Positions 1-11,023 of a stretch of DNA of 64,000 nt are shown piece by piece. Source of the DNA: Ascaris suum (lineage: Eukaryota; Nematoda; Chromadorea; Rhabditida; Ascarididae). The stretch lies in contig CM024182.1 of the NCBI GenBank assembly GCA_013433145.1, positions 2,404,501 through 2,468,500 on the forward strand. The letters run 5' to 3'. The notes beneath the pieces are model-generated. The model made no database searches. It was given only the letters and a program-made list of their open reading frames with translations, and was not told where the DNA came from. Position 1 is the stretch's first letter. Each line of letters opens with the position of its first letter. A program made the position numbers and the translations under genes.

Positions 1-2254
1 CTTAGTGCCCTGTTCTAAGCGGATATAAGAACTTCTGAAGATTATATAACGGCGAGTTTATCACTGCTCATGAACAAAGAAAAATTCGTCCAAGTTTACT
101 GTTCACTCAACCGTTCAAAAACATCTCCAAAAGGTTGCTGTTGATGAATTATTGTTGAAGATGTAGGTAATTTCCTACTCTCAAATTGCCATTTATGGGT
201 CACTAAGCTGTTTATATTCGAATTGCTTCTATTACAGTGCCATAGATTAACGGATTATAACGCACCATTAAATGAGAGTAAAAATGCCGCCATTAGAGGT
301 GATTTGTAAGCGAACAGTTTGCTAATAATAATTAGTAGGATGCAAAGCGGTAATTTACGCTCAATGGAAACCTTAAAGCGATGCGGAATAACGTTTGAAA
401 ATTGATAGCGAAAAAGCGGTACGATTACGGAAGATAAGTGCATTTCAACTGTGCGAAACTATGAAGCCATATAATCACAACCACAATGCGTTCATTTCTC
501 GGATACAAGAGTGAGTGGATTTTCCGATAATATATTGGATGAGATCTTTTGTATCATTTAACGTTTAGGGCAGCAATTGTTATATGTATATGTAAATCAT
601 AAGAGTATTAAATAAAAACTCATGTAACTTTGTATTGGACGGAATTAATATCGTAACAACTCTTGACAGTACCTCAATGACGAAATGAAGATAGTCAATT
701 TTGTGTCCTTTAGGCTAATTCCAAAAAATGCTTTCAAAACCAGGAGTGAAACGTCTGCAGTGAGAGTGCCGTGTTCAGTTTTCTAGCACATAAACGTATA
801 CTGATCTGAAGTATGTTGTTTGAAAACAACATAAGAAAGAAAGCAGAGGTAGTTGACATAAGAGCGTGACCTAAAATGAACTCCACTATTCTGACCAACT
901 GCGTAAATACTGTACGGTAGATTTAAGATTGCAGATGTATTTACATTTATACCGTTATGTTTACCCAACAGTTTTGGTGAACTTTCGATGATTGCATAAG
1001 CAATTTGCCACTTAAGTGATCGAACTAAACATCGAACTAAATAAATTCGAGTAAATACTTCAGGTCACACATATTCAAGCATATCAAATCACTCTTATTG
1101 CTTCATAATATATTTTCTCAGTCATTAAAAAAACGCACCAATTCTGGCATACAAAAGTGCCATATGTGTGAGTTCGATTGACCACTGGCGCCTCGCTGTG
1201 CTAGTAAATCATTATAGTGTAAACAGAATGCGGATTGTGGTGTCAAGCCAATTGCATAACGCTCAGTGAAACCTGTGGCACTTCTCTCGTTGCATTTATT
1301 TTCTCACTTCTTCCATAACTTAGTTATTTATAAAAGAGGTAAGACGTCTTATAATGAAAAAAAAGCCCATAAAAGTATGCGTCTATGAGTTCATTATGGT
1401 AATAGCATATAATGCATGAAATTAGTGACTGGTTAATTATTTCTTGGAAATTACGCGTTAGGTTTTCGATGGTAGCGCAAGAGCATTTTCCGTTTCCAGC
1501 GTACTCGCGATAACTTTACTAGTGCAGTCTAAAGTAAACCCCATTTCCAATCCCCTAAAACCACTTTGTTCTAATAAGTTCCTACATACAACTCTCAAGG
1601 ATATTGCGCAACAATTACTTCATCTGACGGGCTCAGTTTAGTGTTCAGTTAGCGACCTCACTGTATATTTTTTGACTGCATTGTGCACTTTCATTTTTGC
1701 CTCCTCGATTAGGAAATAAGGGGAGAGAAGGGATGAACAACTCGTCCCGAAATGGATGGGAATGTTGCACACTTTTGAGAAATTACGAACGTCAAAAAAC
1801 AGAAGCTATAAGCTTCATCGGAAGAATTGCAATGAGCTCTATGTGAAAGAGAAACATATACCGTATTTGATGAAAGTTGTCTTCGCAAATGTTTTTTAAA
1901 TATAAACATCCCTTGCTTTTTGTGGAGTGCACATGAGGTGTGTCAGGTGGGAGGTGAGGAGGAAACAATAAGTTATTAAGTTTATTTTATAAGAACCTAT
2001 GGAAATAAATTTAACTTTTCAATAAAGCAACGATGAGTTAGCAGCTTTTTTTTTTGGTAAATTTTGTGACCCTGTTATGTTTTAATAGGTGCTTGCTATA
2101 CGTTGTCTTTGTAGTGACGAGCTACCGAAATGACAATCGCCAAATTATCTATTTGCAGCGTAATTACGCATAAAGCTGATTGCATCGCTTTCATATTGGG
2201 GATTAAACGTCGATTAGGCGATGAAATTGCGGGAAATATATTTTTCTGAATGAT
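1..2254. other. Intergenic, no supported gene
   Basis: I see no exon with agreeing splice sites and protein content on either strand. Short open frames exist but have AT-rich random composition. The right edge is bounded by the 3' end of the minus-strand BH3 gene. Confidence 0.5.
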
Positions 2255-2260
2255 TTTATT
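2255..2260 (-). promoter_or_regulatory. Polyadenylation signal of the BH3-only gene
   Basis: The minus strand reads AATAAA about 90 bases after the TAA stop at 2350, followed by a T-rich (A-rich on minus) run. It is the first canonical signal after the stop and gives a short 3' UTR. Confidence 0.5.
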
Positions 2261-2349
2261 TTTTTTTTTACATATTAATCCATAAGTATCAAATAATAGA
2301 CATAAAATAATCACAGAATGAGATCAGATGCTTCTCCACTTCAGCAATA

Positions 2350-3825
2350 TTATTCGAAGGCTGCCAATATGAAAGTTATAAGCGCATATATGAGCGGTTC
2401 GAGCGACCATCTTGATTTCTGAAAGTATAAAAGTGAATTCAACTGCATGGATTCTTAGAGGAAAATAAAGATGATCGTGCTATACTATTATTTATGGCAG
2501 ATGCAAAAATGCGTCTAAAGCAATGCGAATTTCATTTTGAAATTCCCTTAAATACAACTAAGGTTAGCTGCAAATAACAAACAAATTTAGAAGCGTACCG
2601 CAAGAGATGGCAAATGAAGAAACACTTCAATAGTACACTCATACGATTAATCACTCTCATAGTTTCACGATAACTATTATTTCATAGGCGTGATTGAAGT
2701 GCATGAAGTTTTTAAAACTGTTTCTTAATAAATAAATGTTCATTCGTTAAAACTACGAAAAACTATTGAAATAATAGAAGTAAATTTATGAATATGGAAC
2801 TATCGCATAATTAGGATTAATTAAAGAAAAAATCATGACATTTTATTATTATCTTTGAGTAAGACATTTATCTTAATGTAAATTTTGAACTATTCATTGC
2901 TTCATTCGAAATAAAATTGCAAAACGAGTAATAAATTTTTTGGTTGCACGAATATCGTTCGAGTAAGTAAGTGTTAACGAGTAGAACAAAAAGCGGTCTC
3001 ACCTCAGCAAGTATACTGCAAAATTCCTCGTCGAACGCATCAGCCATATGCCGAAGTCGGCGCGCAATTGCTTTTGCCGTTTCAACCTCGACTACAATGA
3101 AAGTCTTTAGAACAGCTAAACTAGGATTTCATCAATGATGTGGTCGATCTGCAGGAAAACGTTTCTTGATTGTAGCTGAAGGTCATATAACTGACAATCA
3201 AGAGAGAATATGCGAAAGTATATTTCCATTTTCAATTTAAATCGAAATTGTGAGCTTGTTTTGTTGTGCAATAACAATCAACGTTAAGCGTCCCAAAATT
3301 TATTCAATGCAAATGGCACAATGAGAATATGAAACAAAAAACCTCTTTTGCATGCTTAAGTTTTAGGATGAATTCAAAAAACATCAAATTACATATTTAA
3401 ACTTTAGCTACCTGAAGTTTGTACAGCGATATCTTTTGTTTAGCGATAAAAACGATTTATTTTGTGGAATTTCAGTATTTTGTGGAATTTGTACAGCGAT
3501 AAAAACGATTTAAAAACGTAAATTAATCAAATATGCAAATTTTGTGGAATAGAATTCCAGTATTAGAGAGAAAAATTTAGCAATAAGAGCTACCTGAAGT
3601 TTGTACAGCGATATCTTTTGTTCGTATTCGCTGATGAGTGCCGTCATCGAAACAGAGTGATCTGCATGCATTTCGTCTAATTGGTGTACTTGTTTGGCTT
3701 GAGTGGAATTGGCAAAAAGAAGGACCCGCGAAGACAGTAGTCTCGGAATTGCTGAATGATTCAGGACTGAAATAGCCAATCGGGCTTTCATATCCGCTCT
3801 CTGAGAGAATGCACGACGTGAACAT
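2350..3825 (-). CDS. BIM/BMF-like BH3-only protein with LC8-binding motif and tail anchor
   Basis: Three exons on the minus strand: 3825-3594 (77 codons plus one base), 3091-3003 and 2418-2350, with phases 1 then 0, giving 129 residues. Exon 1 is a Ser/Thr-rich disordered region. It has GYESP and GYFSP near residues 11-21 and ends in KDIAVQTS (70-77), a good match to the LC8 dynein light chain binding motif. Exon 2 encodes a BH3 helix, IARRLRHMADAF at residues 86-97, with hydrophobics at +0, +4, +7, +11 and +15 and the invariant Asp at +9. BMF has IARKLQCIADQF and BIM IAQELRRIGDEF. Exon 3 gives a basic/Trp stretch and then a hydrophobic segment (115-128), a probable outer-mitochondrial tail anchor. 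Expected role: bind and neutralise BCL-2/CED-9-type survival proteins. Donors are GTAGCT and GTGAGA; acceptors are CATTGTAG and ACTTTCAG. The start is the least certain part, because an acceptor-like TTTCAG abuts the ATG, so a 5' exon may exist. Family assignment rests on motifs read by eye. Confidence 0.72.
3406..3440 (-). repeat. Intronic copy of the end of BH3-gene exon 1 including its donor
   Basis: These 35 bases are identical to 3588-3622, which hold the last codons of exon 1 (the TKDIAVQTS segment) and its splice donor. The copy lies in intron 1. Shorter repeats of the same material (CAGCGATAAAAACGATTTA, TTTGTGGAAT) lie at 3440-3550, so this is a small cluster of tandem slippage or duplication products. 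Confidence 0.8.
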
Positions 3826-4011
3826 CTGAAATGCCTGCCCATAGCCAAACCACTAGCGGGATCGTTGCTGTGGAAATAAAATATTTCTATTCGAAAATTT
3901 TTCTCACATTTTAAAAGCAAACTTTGGCGATAGCTGGACGGTTTTAATTGCAGCAAAACATGCGATGGGAGTTTAAATCGTTTTAAGCACTTACAAATAA
4001 AAATCTCAACG

Positions 4012-4127
<116 letters not shown>

Positions 4128-4439
4128 CTTTGAGAAATGTTTTACGGAACGGTCTGTAATCACCTCGGTTAAGTGGCATAAAAGGAATATTTGAGTTTAA
4201 TTAAGCTGCAAATATACCATTCGTCTACTTAAATTCTTTTATAATCAAATTTTCTTCATAATAGGACGTCCAATAATTCTTAAATTACCTCCTGAAGGAA
4301 ATACCAGTTGTCAGTACTATATAACTAGAAGTGTTACGGAAAAAAGTAGGTTGAATATTACAAATAATGTACCACTAAAGAAAGGAATGAACTGCTTGCT
4401 GAAGATATCGAAAATAGAAAAGAATAATTGACGAGGTCT

Positions 4440-4700
4440 TAATACCGTCAACACGGACAGGTTTGTCGAACAGTGTGGTAGGACAGCCGATACGGATGGG
4501 TGTGCCTTCTATAAGCAACAGCACAAACGATTGACCCATGCGAAGAGCTGCTCCAATTAATATTAGCTAGATACGGCTCCGCCCACTGAACGTTTACGCT
4601 CGAAGTGGCAACTTGCCAAGTGTGGCAGCGATTTCCCGCAAACGTCACGCCTACCGTAGGAAACACTGGAAAGGAAGATTTCCGCGCACTCATTGTCGAT
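4440..4700 (-). promoter_or_regulatory. Possible promoter/first-exon region of the BH3-only gene
   Basis: A locally GC-richer block upstream of the BH3 gene, containing a GGGCGG box on the minus strand (4579-4584 on plus as CCGCCC). It also holds a minus-strand ATG at 4693 opening 13 codons (4693-4655) that end at a GTAGGC donor in phase 0. That would splice in frame to the acceptor directly before the exon at 3825. Overlapping open frames on both strands here have no recognisable content. Inference only. Confidence 0.25.
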
Positions 4701-7135
4701 AGGAACCATTTTGCTATGACCGCAATGATAAATGAACAAAAAATCGTTGAAAATAACTTTCCAACCGAACAGATATTATGCATTCTCCTTCACCCTGAAA
4801 TTACAGTACCTTTTGAAGCCGTATTTTTGTATAATTTCCACCTGAATTCAATCCTTCCTCGAACTTAGTTCTCGACCTTTTTATTCATGACATTATATGA
4901 GCTAAATAATAACGATCACTGACACTTGAACTCGGAGGCTAAAGAGGAGAAGAAGCGCGAGCTGCACAGATCAGAAGACAGTGAAGAATCTTGCAAAAGA
5001 TGAAACGACAATTCCCCTTAATTTATTGAAAATCATCGAGAATTGCTGCGAAAAAAGGATGCTGACAGTACTGCACTCTCCTATTAGCTTACTGATTTCG
5101 ATATAGATGAAGATTTTTGATTTGGTAGCATCAATGCTAACTTTGCACAATGTTCATAACTTTGCACATTATTGCTCTTTTATTGCATATTGCATAATAT
5201 CATTGTTGCAATCTCTACTATTTTCATAGACCACTCTGTCCTGATGAGCAATGTAATGATGCAGTCTCCTCTTGTTCGTAAATCCCACCTATGTCTTTCA
5301 ATTGCCTACGATCCAAAATTGCAGAATTGAAAACTGTAAAAAGAAGGGTGTTTTGGAATGCCGTAATTCATTCGATCAAATCTGGCACCTTTTCGTTACC
5401 TTCATATATCATCTCATTATTTCAATTTCTCGGATCACTTCATCATTCGGACGGTTTGTCAAGGCCATATACTTAGGCATTCATTATAACCGAACGCATT
5501 CGACGAATAGCTATTGCAAAACATACGTCTGAAACTGCAAACCACATAGAAATCATTTATCACTGAGACGCAGTAGTATTCACCATAGTTTTGTTGGACG
5601 AACTGAAAGTAGCAACTAGTAATATTTACTGAAATACCTCATTGTCCGATGCAACGGATAATTTGGTGGATCTCTCATGATCATTAGGCAATTCGCGTGA
5701 ATATTCTATGCAGCAAAGACAATTTGTTTAACAAATGTTTGAATCAGATATTCACAATGAACAAATGAAACGCATTGATATGCTAATACTATAACCATGA
5801 AAAAATGTTACAAAATAAGGAAATCAAGAAGTAAACTATGAAGGAGAAGAAAGTAAAACACAATTAGCAATACTCATATTAGAAAGATTTTGATGGAACA
5901 TTTGGAATTGTATACACAATAAACAACAAAATTATGGAATATGATTCTCAAGTGAGACTGCAGTATTCTATTGATTGATTTCATCTCTCGATGAGGATTT
6001 TATTAATTTTAGTTGAAAGAGAAGCAAATTCTTACCACAATGTTCTTCTGAAAGGTTTTCACTAAAAAAAACCTACTATCGCATATCTCCAACGATCGAC
6101 ACCCTCATGGCTTAATGCTTCTCCTTCTGAAATATTGTCAAGAGGTCAACAATAACTTAAACCTACATATTAGTTTTTAAGTTATTTCCATTATCTCACC
6201 ACGTCAAAATGTGGAAATGGGTGAGCGCACTAAAAGAATAAAGTTCATCAAAAGGACCTCCAAAAGCACCTGTTGGACCTCCGAAACGATGTCAAAATGG
6301 CCTGTTGGAACAGCATCTAAGTCGTAAATTGAATTCATAGGAAAACATAATGCATATAGCGTTAATAGAGTTAAATTGTATTCTCGGTTTCAAGCATCGA
6401 TTTTAGAGGATGGGAATGTGCTCTCCAGTATAAGGAGTTTTAGTTATATTGCAAAATTTGTTAGAGATTTGGCTCCTCATTTTCTTACAGTTAAGGATAT
6501 CAACAGGATATATACTCGATGCTGCACATTTAATGCGCAGATAAAATAACCTCAGAAATACTTATAGTCACATCAACGCATCCACATCATTACTACACTT
6601 TTTGGTGCTTTTGTAGTTATATATTTTAAAACTCAATTGTGAAGTGTCTATGCTTGCACAAATAGACGAAAGTTTGTTGCATATTGCTCGTCTGTTCCCA
6701 TCAATTCTTCCATAGATATGATGTTGTTTCATTAAACCTGGAACTATTGTTGAAGATCACCGGTTTCTACTCCATTTACACCGAGATCTACACTCTAATA
6801 TCAAAAATTTTCCCAATTTGTCACAGCTGATGAGCCGAAGTCATTAGTGAGATTGTCAGTAAGTAGTTCAGCGTAGAATAAAAACTTTTCGTTTCACTTT
6901 TTTGATTAATTAAATTATCAGTTGCGTTATGATAAAATGCACTAGTCTTGGGTAACTATGGTGCATTTTGTTACTTTGTTTTGAGCTTATTTGGCCAAAA
7001 AGTAAAAATAACACTTAGGAATACTGCATCGAATTCTTCACAACGCTAAGAATTAGCGCATTAATCTTTGATCGAAGTTGTTGCGGTGAAAACAACACAG
7101 AGGATCTACATATATCGTGATCAATCAGCTATGAT
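4701..7135. other. Intergenic, no supported gene
   Basis: Nothing is convincing on either strand. Two tiny minus-strand splice-bounded segments (about 6200-6229 and 6118-6131) have good sites and compatible phases but together encode only 14 residues, so I do not call a gene. Confidence 0.4.
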
Positions 7136-7178
7136 AAATGGTTCCGTATCTACGAAATATTTTTAGAGACAACTATAG

Positions 7179-7298
<120 letters not shown>

Positions 7299-7535
7299 CG
7301 TCTTGTCACAGTACAGCTATTTTTGAACGCCTGACTGTTGTTATATCTGTTTAAAACAAAACAATTTAGAGATAAAGTCCTATTGATTTCCAGTCCGGGC
7401 AAGAATCCCGTTCAACTTGAGTTCTAAGTGCAGCAGTTTTTTTTAAGGCGATGGTGTTTTTTGATCATTGCCATTTGTCGTGCTCTCCAGAATTTTTTTA
7501 TTGCCTAGACTTAGAATGATCGACAGGAGATGTGA

Positions 7536-10500
7536 ATGAGCCAATGGTTTAGGGCATTATCTCGATGTAAAACGTCGAATTCGCGCATTTATAAGGTGAG
7601 TAATTAGCGTTGTGATGTGGACGCATTGTTATCGTTCCGTAATAATGTAATGGTGTCAAGCAATTAGTCACCAATGAGTGCTGCTCACTTGCAGCTGCTC
7701 TTCCGCATCATAACAACTCTTCTACCGTAGTGCCATCATTTGCGCATTTTAGCATCCTCTAGCATTCCCCTCCCCCTCTGCCCACCTCCCCTCTCCTTTC
7801 TCTCATCCTTCAGTGAATATCAGCCACCTGATATATTCTCAAATATATGCATCCCTGTGAACTCTTGATAGCGAAAACATTGTTTTTAGTGGAAGGACCG
7901 CCAATCCAATACGAGCCGACCTTGCTTTGATAACGACCCTTACAAAAGCGTCGAAATAACCGATTAAATCTTAATTGATTATAGTTGGATTGCCCGTTTT
8001 CGGTTTTCAAGAATTATAGCGGTGGCTGATCAACTTGTTGGATAAAGCGACAGATTAAAACTTTCCCATCATATAGCGAAAATATAGAATCTGCGAATTT
8101 GTTCAATTTGCAGTTTTAGAGGAATCATTATGCAATAGCTATTACAATGCTAATTAAACGCTAACAATCGAAGCTATACAAGTACAGATGAGAGAAAATT
8201 TCAATTATAGCAGAGAAAATATTTCTTGATGAAAAACTTCATTGTTCTACTATTTCTCAACAATTATATGCCAACAATCCTCCATAGCATTGAAATGGTA
8301 TCGGATAGGAAGTTCATGGATTTGCAATGAAAATACCTCTAGCCATAAAATTTCGATTGCGTTAGCATTGCAATGAGCAAAACATATGGTAAATATTTAA
8401 AAAGAAATAACCTAGCAATCTCATTGAAACAATTAAAGATTCTTTTCTCATAATATTAGGCGGAGAAAACGTATCGCGCTGTTGTTTCTCTTTCGGAAGA
8501 AATTTTTTGCAACGAAATATAGCCCTATATCAATGGTTTTGTCAATCTACTTTGCTATACAAAATTCCTGTCTTTATCCATTTCAAGCCGTTTTTTTCTA
8601 TATTTTATAATACTATGAAATATGTTACAGAACGATGGATAAAATGTATAGCTAGCCAATCAGCAAAGAGCGTCATTATTTAAACATAGATCAATTTCGA
8701 ACGAAGGGTGCGGCAGTACCTCATAAAATCTGACGTTCACGAGAGAAAGTTTCTATGAAGATGTTGGAATTAAAAGAATGTTTTTATGCAACTAAGCAAC
8801 AAACATTCCAGAAGAGGAGTAAGTGAGCATTTAATCGTGAAAGGAAACTGAAGACCATTATCCTTTCACAAAACGCTCCTCGCCGCTTCTAGGTAAACGG
8901 TACTAGCAAAGAACTGAACATTTCTGAATATAATTGAGAGAAGAAGTGAACAACGATTGAACACAAAATTCCATCTCTCCGAATATTTTTAAAATTTTCA
9001 GGAGAACTCTCATGCACCTACTTAAAACACTCAACAAGTTTGTATTACCTTTGGAAGAACTTATTCTCACTCTTATTCTTCAAAAATATCGAGTTTGTGG
9101 GAAACCATTACGCCAACATTATTAGTATCTTTCTTTTCTTGAAGAGAAGGTGAAAATTTTATAATTTACCAAATATAACTTTAAGCGCGGTTATAAACAA
9201 TGTATAAGTTTTGTTTGTGCTAAGATCAGCTGTCATTAATTATTAACAACTTTAATAAATTCAGCTGTCTCTAATTCCAATCGACTATAAAATATTGACT
9301 TCAAACTAAAAATCTCTTCAGGTTATAGAAGCTGAATCCAGAATTTATCTTTCCTTGCTATACTTTTTCTTCCTTGAGTTATCATATGAACGCCGAGAAA
9401 GAGAACACGATTTGGATGCAAACAAATATGGCGTCTTTATGTTGTTGATTGCTGAGCACTCGCTAATCCACTCGGACGATGAGCGTATTGAGCAGGTGCT
9501 CATTTAGCCAATTGCACTTGTGCCTTGATTCTTCACCGTAATCGCTTCACCTTCTTCATTGCTAAAACAATACTGCTTCCTGACATAGCTGTGAGAGACT
9601 ATCATTGACATGTGCATGCTATCGAGATAACAACAATTAAATCTTCTCGGGTAAAGAGAAAACAATATCTGGACGATCTGCTAAATCTATAAGGGTATTT
9701 ACGAGATTAGTATCAAAAATGGATTACTTTTTATCTTTACGCAAATTGAGAAGGAATTAAACTAGCGTCATCATATATCTTCCAATAGAGGGCCTTTTTG
9801 TGGGCGGTTTAGCTGACAGCATGATATTTGGCTCTCAGACATATTTCGGCTCTCAGACATGTATTTCGACATGAGATTTTGCACGTAAAATATTAGTACC
9901 CTGTGAAGGCAACTACTGCTTTAGATATGGATTGCAAGTTCCTATCGATGCCAAAATCAGACAAAAGTCTCTTGAGTTGTGGAACATTCTTAGTGAAAAG
10001 TATTTCACTTTCTGCAGAAAATTTTCATATTTTGTTGTTCGTCTGGGCTATGAAAGTATCACCTGACGCTCATTCGAAGAAGCTAAATAAATTGTGGGCA
10101 AGTCTAGCGCCTACAGCGATGATACGTTGGCTGTGTGAATTGTTTTGTTTGCCAATGTCATCACCCATGTCATATTCGGCTTCTTCTTTGTGGTCACACT
10201 CATAAGTTAAAAATTACCATTAGTCAAACTGAAATCATATTCACACATTTCCCCGCGGGGAAGTATTCGCCGGTTGCGGCAGTACCACAAAAGAAATAAA
10301 CAACGACACTAATTCGATTATTTATTAGTGGACGCTTTCCCGTCCACCATGCTGCGCTTTTATGGGAAAACCAAATTGCTCCTATTGACCATCGAGAAAC
10401 TAAGAAGCTGAATTTCACTTAAAATGATAGCAGTGAACGCTTTCTGCTAATATAGACATCTGTTCTAAATGTTCATTAAAGAAATTTAGTGCTAATAGCA

Positions 10501-11023
10501 TCGAATAAAACCACCGAAATGATATCCTCGCAATTTTTGGAATGAAGAGTTTCTTAATGAGAACGTTTTGAAGAGATTGTTTCTGTCTCCAAAAATATAA
10601 TAACGTTCATGAGTAATATAAAGCTCATCTATCTATGAGCGAGCCGTTTATTGTACGGTATCATAGTAAAATGAGTTATCAAAGTTTCTTGAGGGAATTA
10701 CTAGTGAAAGAAGCTGCTCCTTGAGGTGGGCTATTATCATTCTCTCAAATAGTTAGATGGAGGTGTGGGGCTTATCCGAGAAACGACTTCACTGAGATAG
10801 GGTAATTTTTTTCAAAATTATCTCGATTTTAAAGTGAAATAAAGGAGGCTAAAATCATTCGCTATTAAATATCGCCTACATTCCTCAATTGTGATGATCT
10901 GCGGAGTTAAATGATGCAACCATTATAACGCCAAATCAAATGAATTTTACACCGTTCAACGTGTCATACGTAAAGATTTATTTTCAGGTAAAAGCTGTCT
11001 TAAACCAGTATCAAAAGATCTGA
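7536..11023 (+). CDS. Small three-exon protein of unknown function
   Basis: Exons 7536-7595, 9322-9495 and 10988-11023, all phase 0, giving 89 residues. Exon 1 starts at ATG with a TGA immediately upstream in frame and ends at an ideal GTGAGT donor. Exon 2 (58 codons) is bounded by CTCTTCAG and CAG|GTGCTC and is open in only one plus frame. Exon 3 follows an ideal TTTATTTTCAG and stops at TGA. The product starts with a basic Ser/Arg-rich stretch. It then has a hydrophobic run (about residues 28-40) and a charged helical C-terminus that reads smoothly across the last junction (DDERIEQ into VKAVLNQYQKI). I do not recognise the family. The 58-codon middle exon and the smooth junction are the main support; exon 1 is the weakest part. 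Confidence 0.5.
7764..7810. repeat. Polypyrimidine tract
   Basis: A C/T-only-like stretch inside the first intron of the small plus-strand gene; one of several strand-asymmetric tracts in this window. Confidence 0.7.
9893..10201 (-). pseudogene. Decayed coding relic with two in-frame TGA codons
   Basis: On the minus strand one frame runs about 102 codons from roughly 10201 to a TAA at 9893. It is interrupted only by TGA at 10072-10070 and 10027-10025. Its codons are rich in purine-N-pyrimidine forms (for example GAC, GGT, GAT, ATT, GGC), typical of real coding DNA. The peptide pieces look natural (GDDIGKQ, SQRIIAVGARLAHNLFSFFE, VPQLKRLLSDFGIDRNLQS). Both TGA codons are one C-to-T step from CGA (Arg). 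The opposite strand is open for 100 codons but is Ser/Leu-rich, as expected of a shadow. It lies antisense within the second intron of the small plus-strand gene. Family not recognised; it could be a processed pseudogene or transposon remnant. Confidence 0.4.
10249..10262. repeat. Perfect 14-bp GC palindrome
   Basis: TTCCCCGCGGGGAA, a perfect palindrome in an AT-rich context. Its 12-base core recurs at 42507-42518. Confidence 0.9.
10328..10347. repeat. Short hairpin
   Basis: GTGGACG and CGTCCAC flank a six-base spacer, giving a perfect 7-bp stem. No adjacent T tract or gene end is obvious, so function is unknown. Confidence 0.6.

Noticed and set aside
6118..6231. Two splice-bounded minus-strand micro-exons
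   Set aside because: Sites and phases are compatible, but only 14 codons are encoded and no upstream exon was found.
6255..6310. Collagen-like GPPKAPVGPPK peptide on the plus strand
   Set aside because: Only two GPP units, no cuticle-collagen cysteine pattern or extended Gly-X-Y, and stops on both sides.
10224..10418. Minus-strand 64-codon open frame
   Set aside because: Trp/Phe/Ser-rich with no motif, overlapping a GC palindrome and hairpin; reads as chance.
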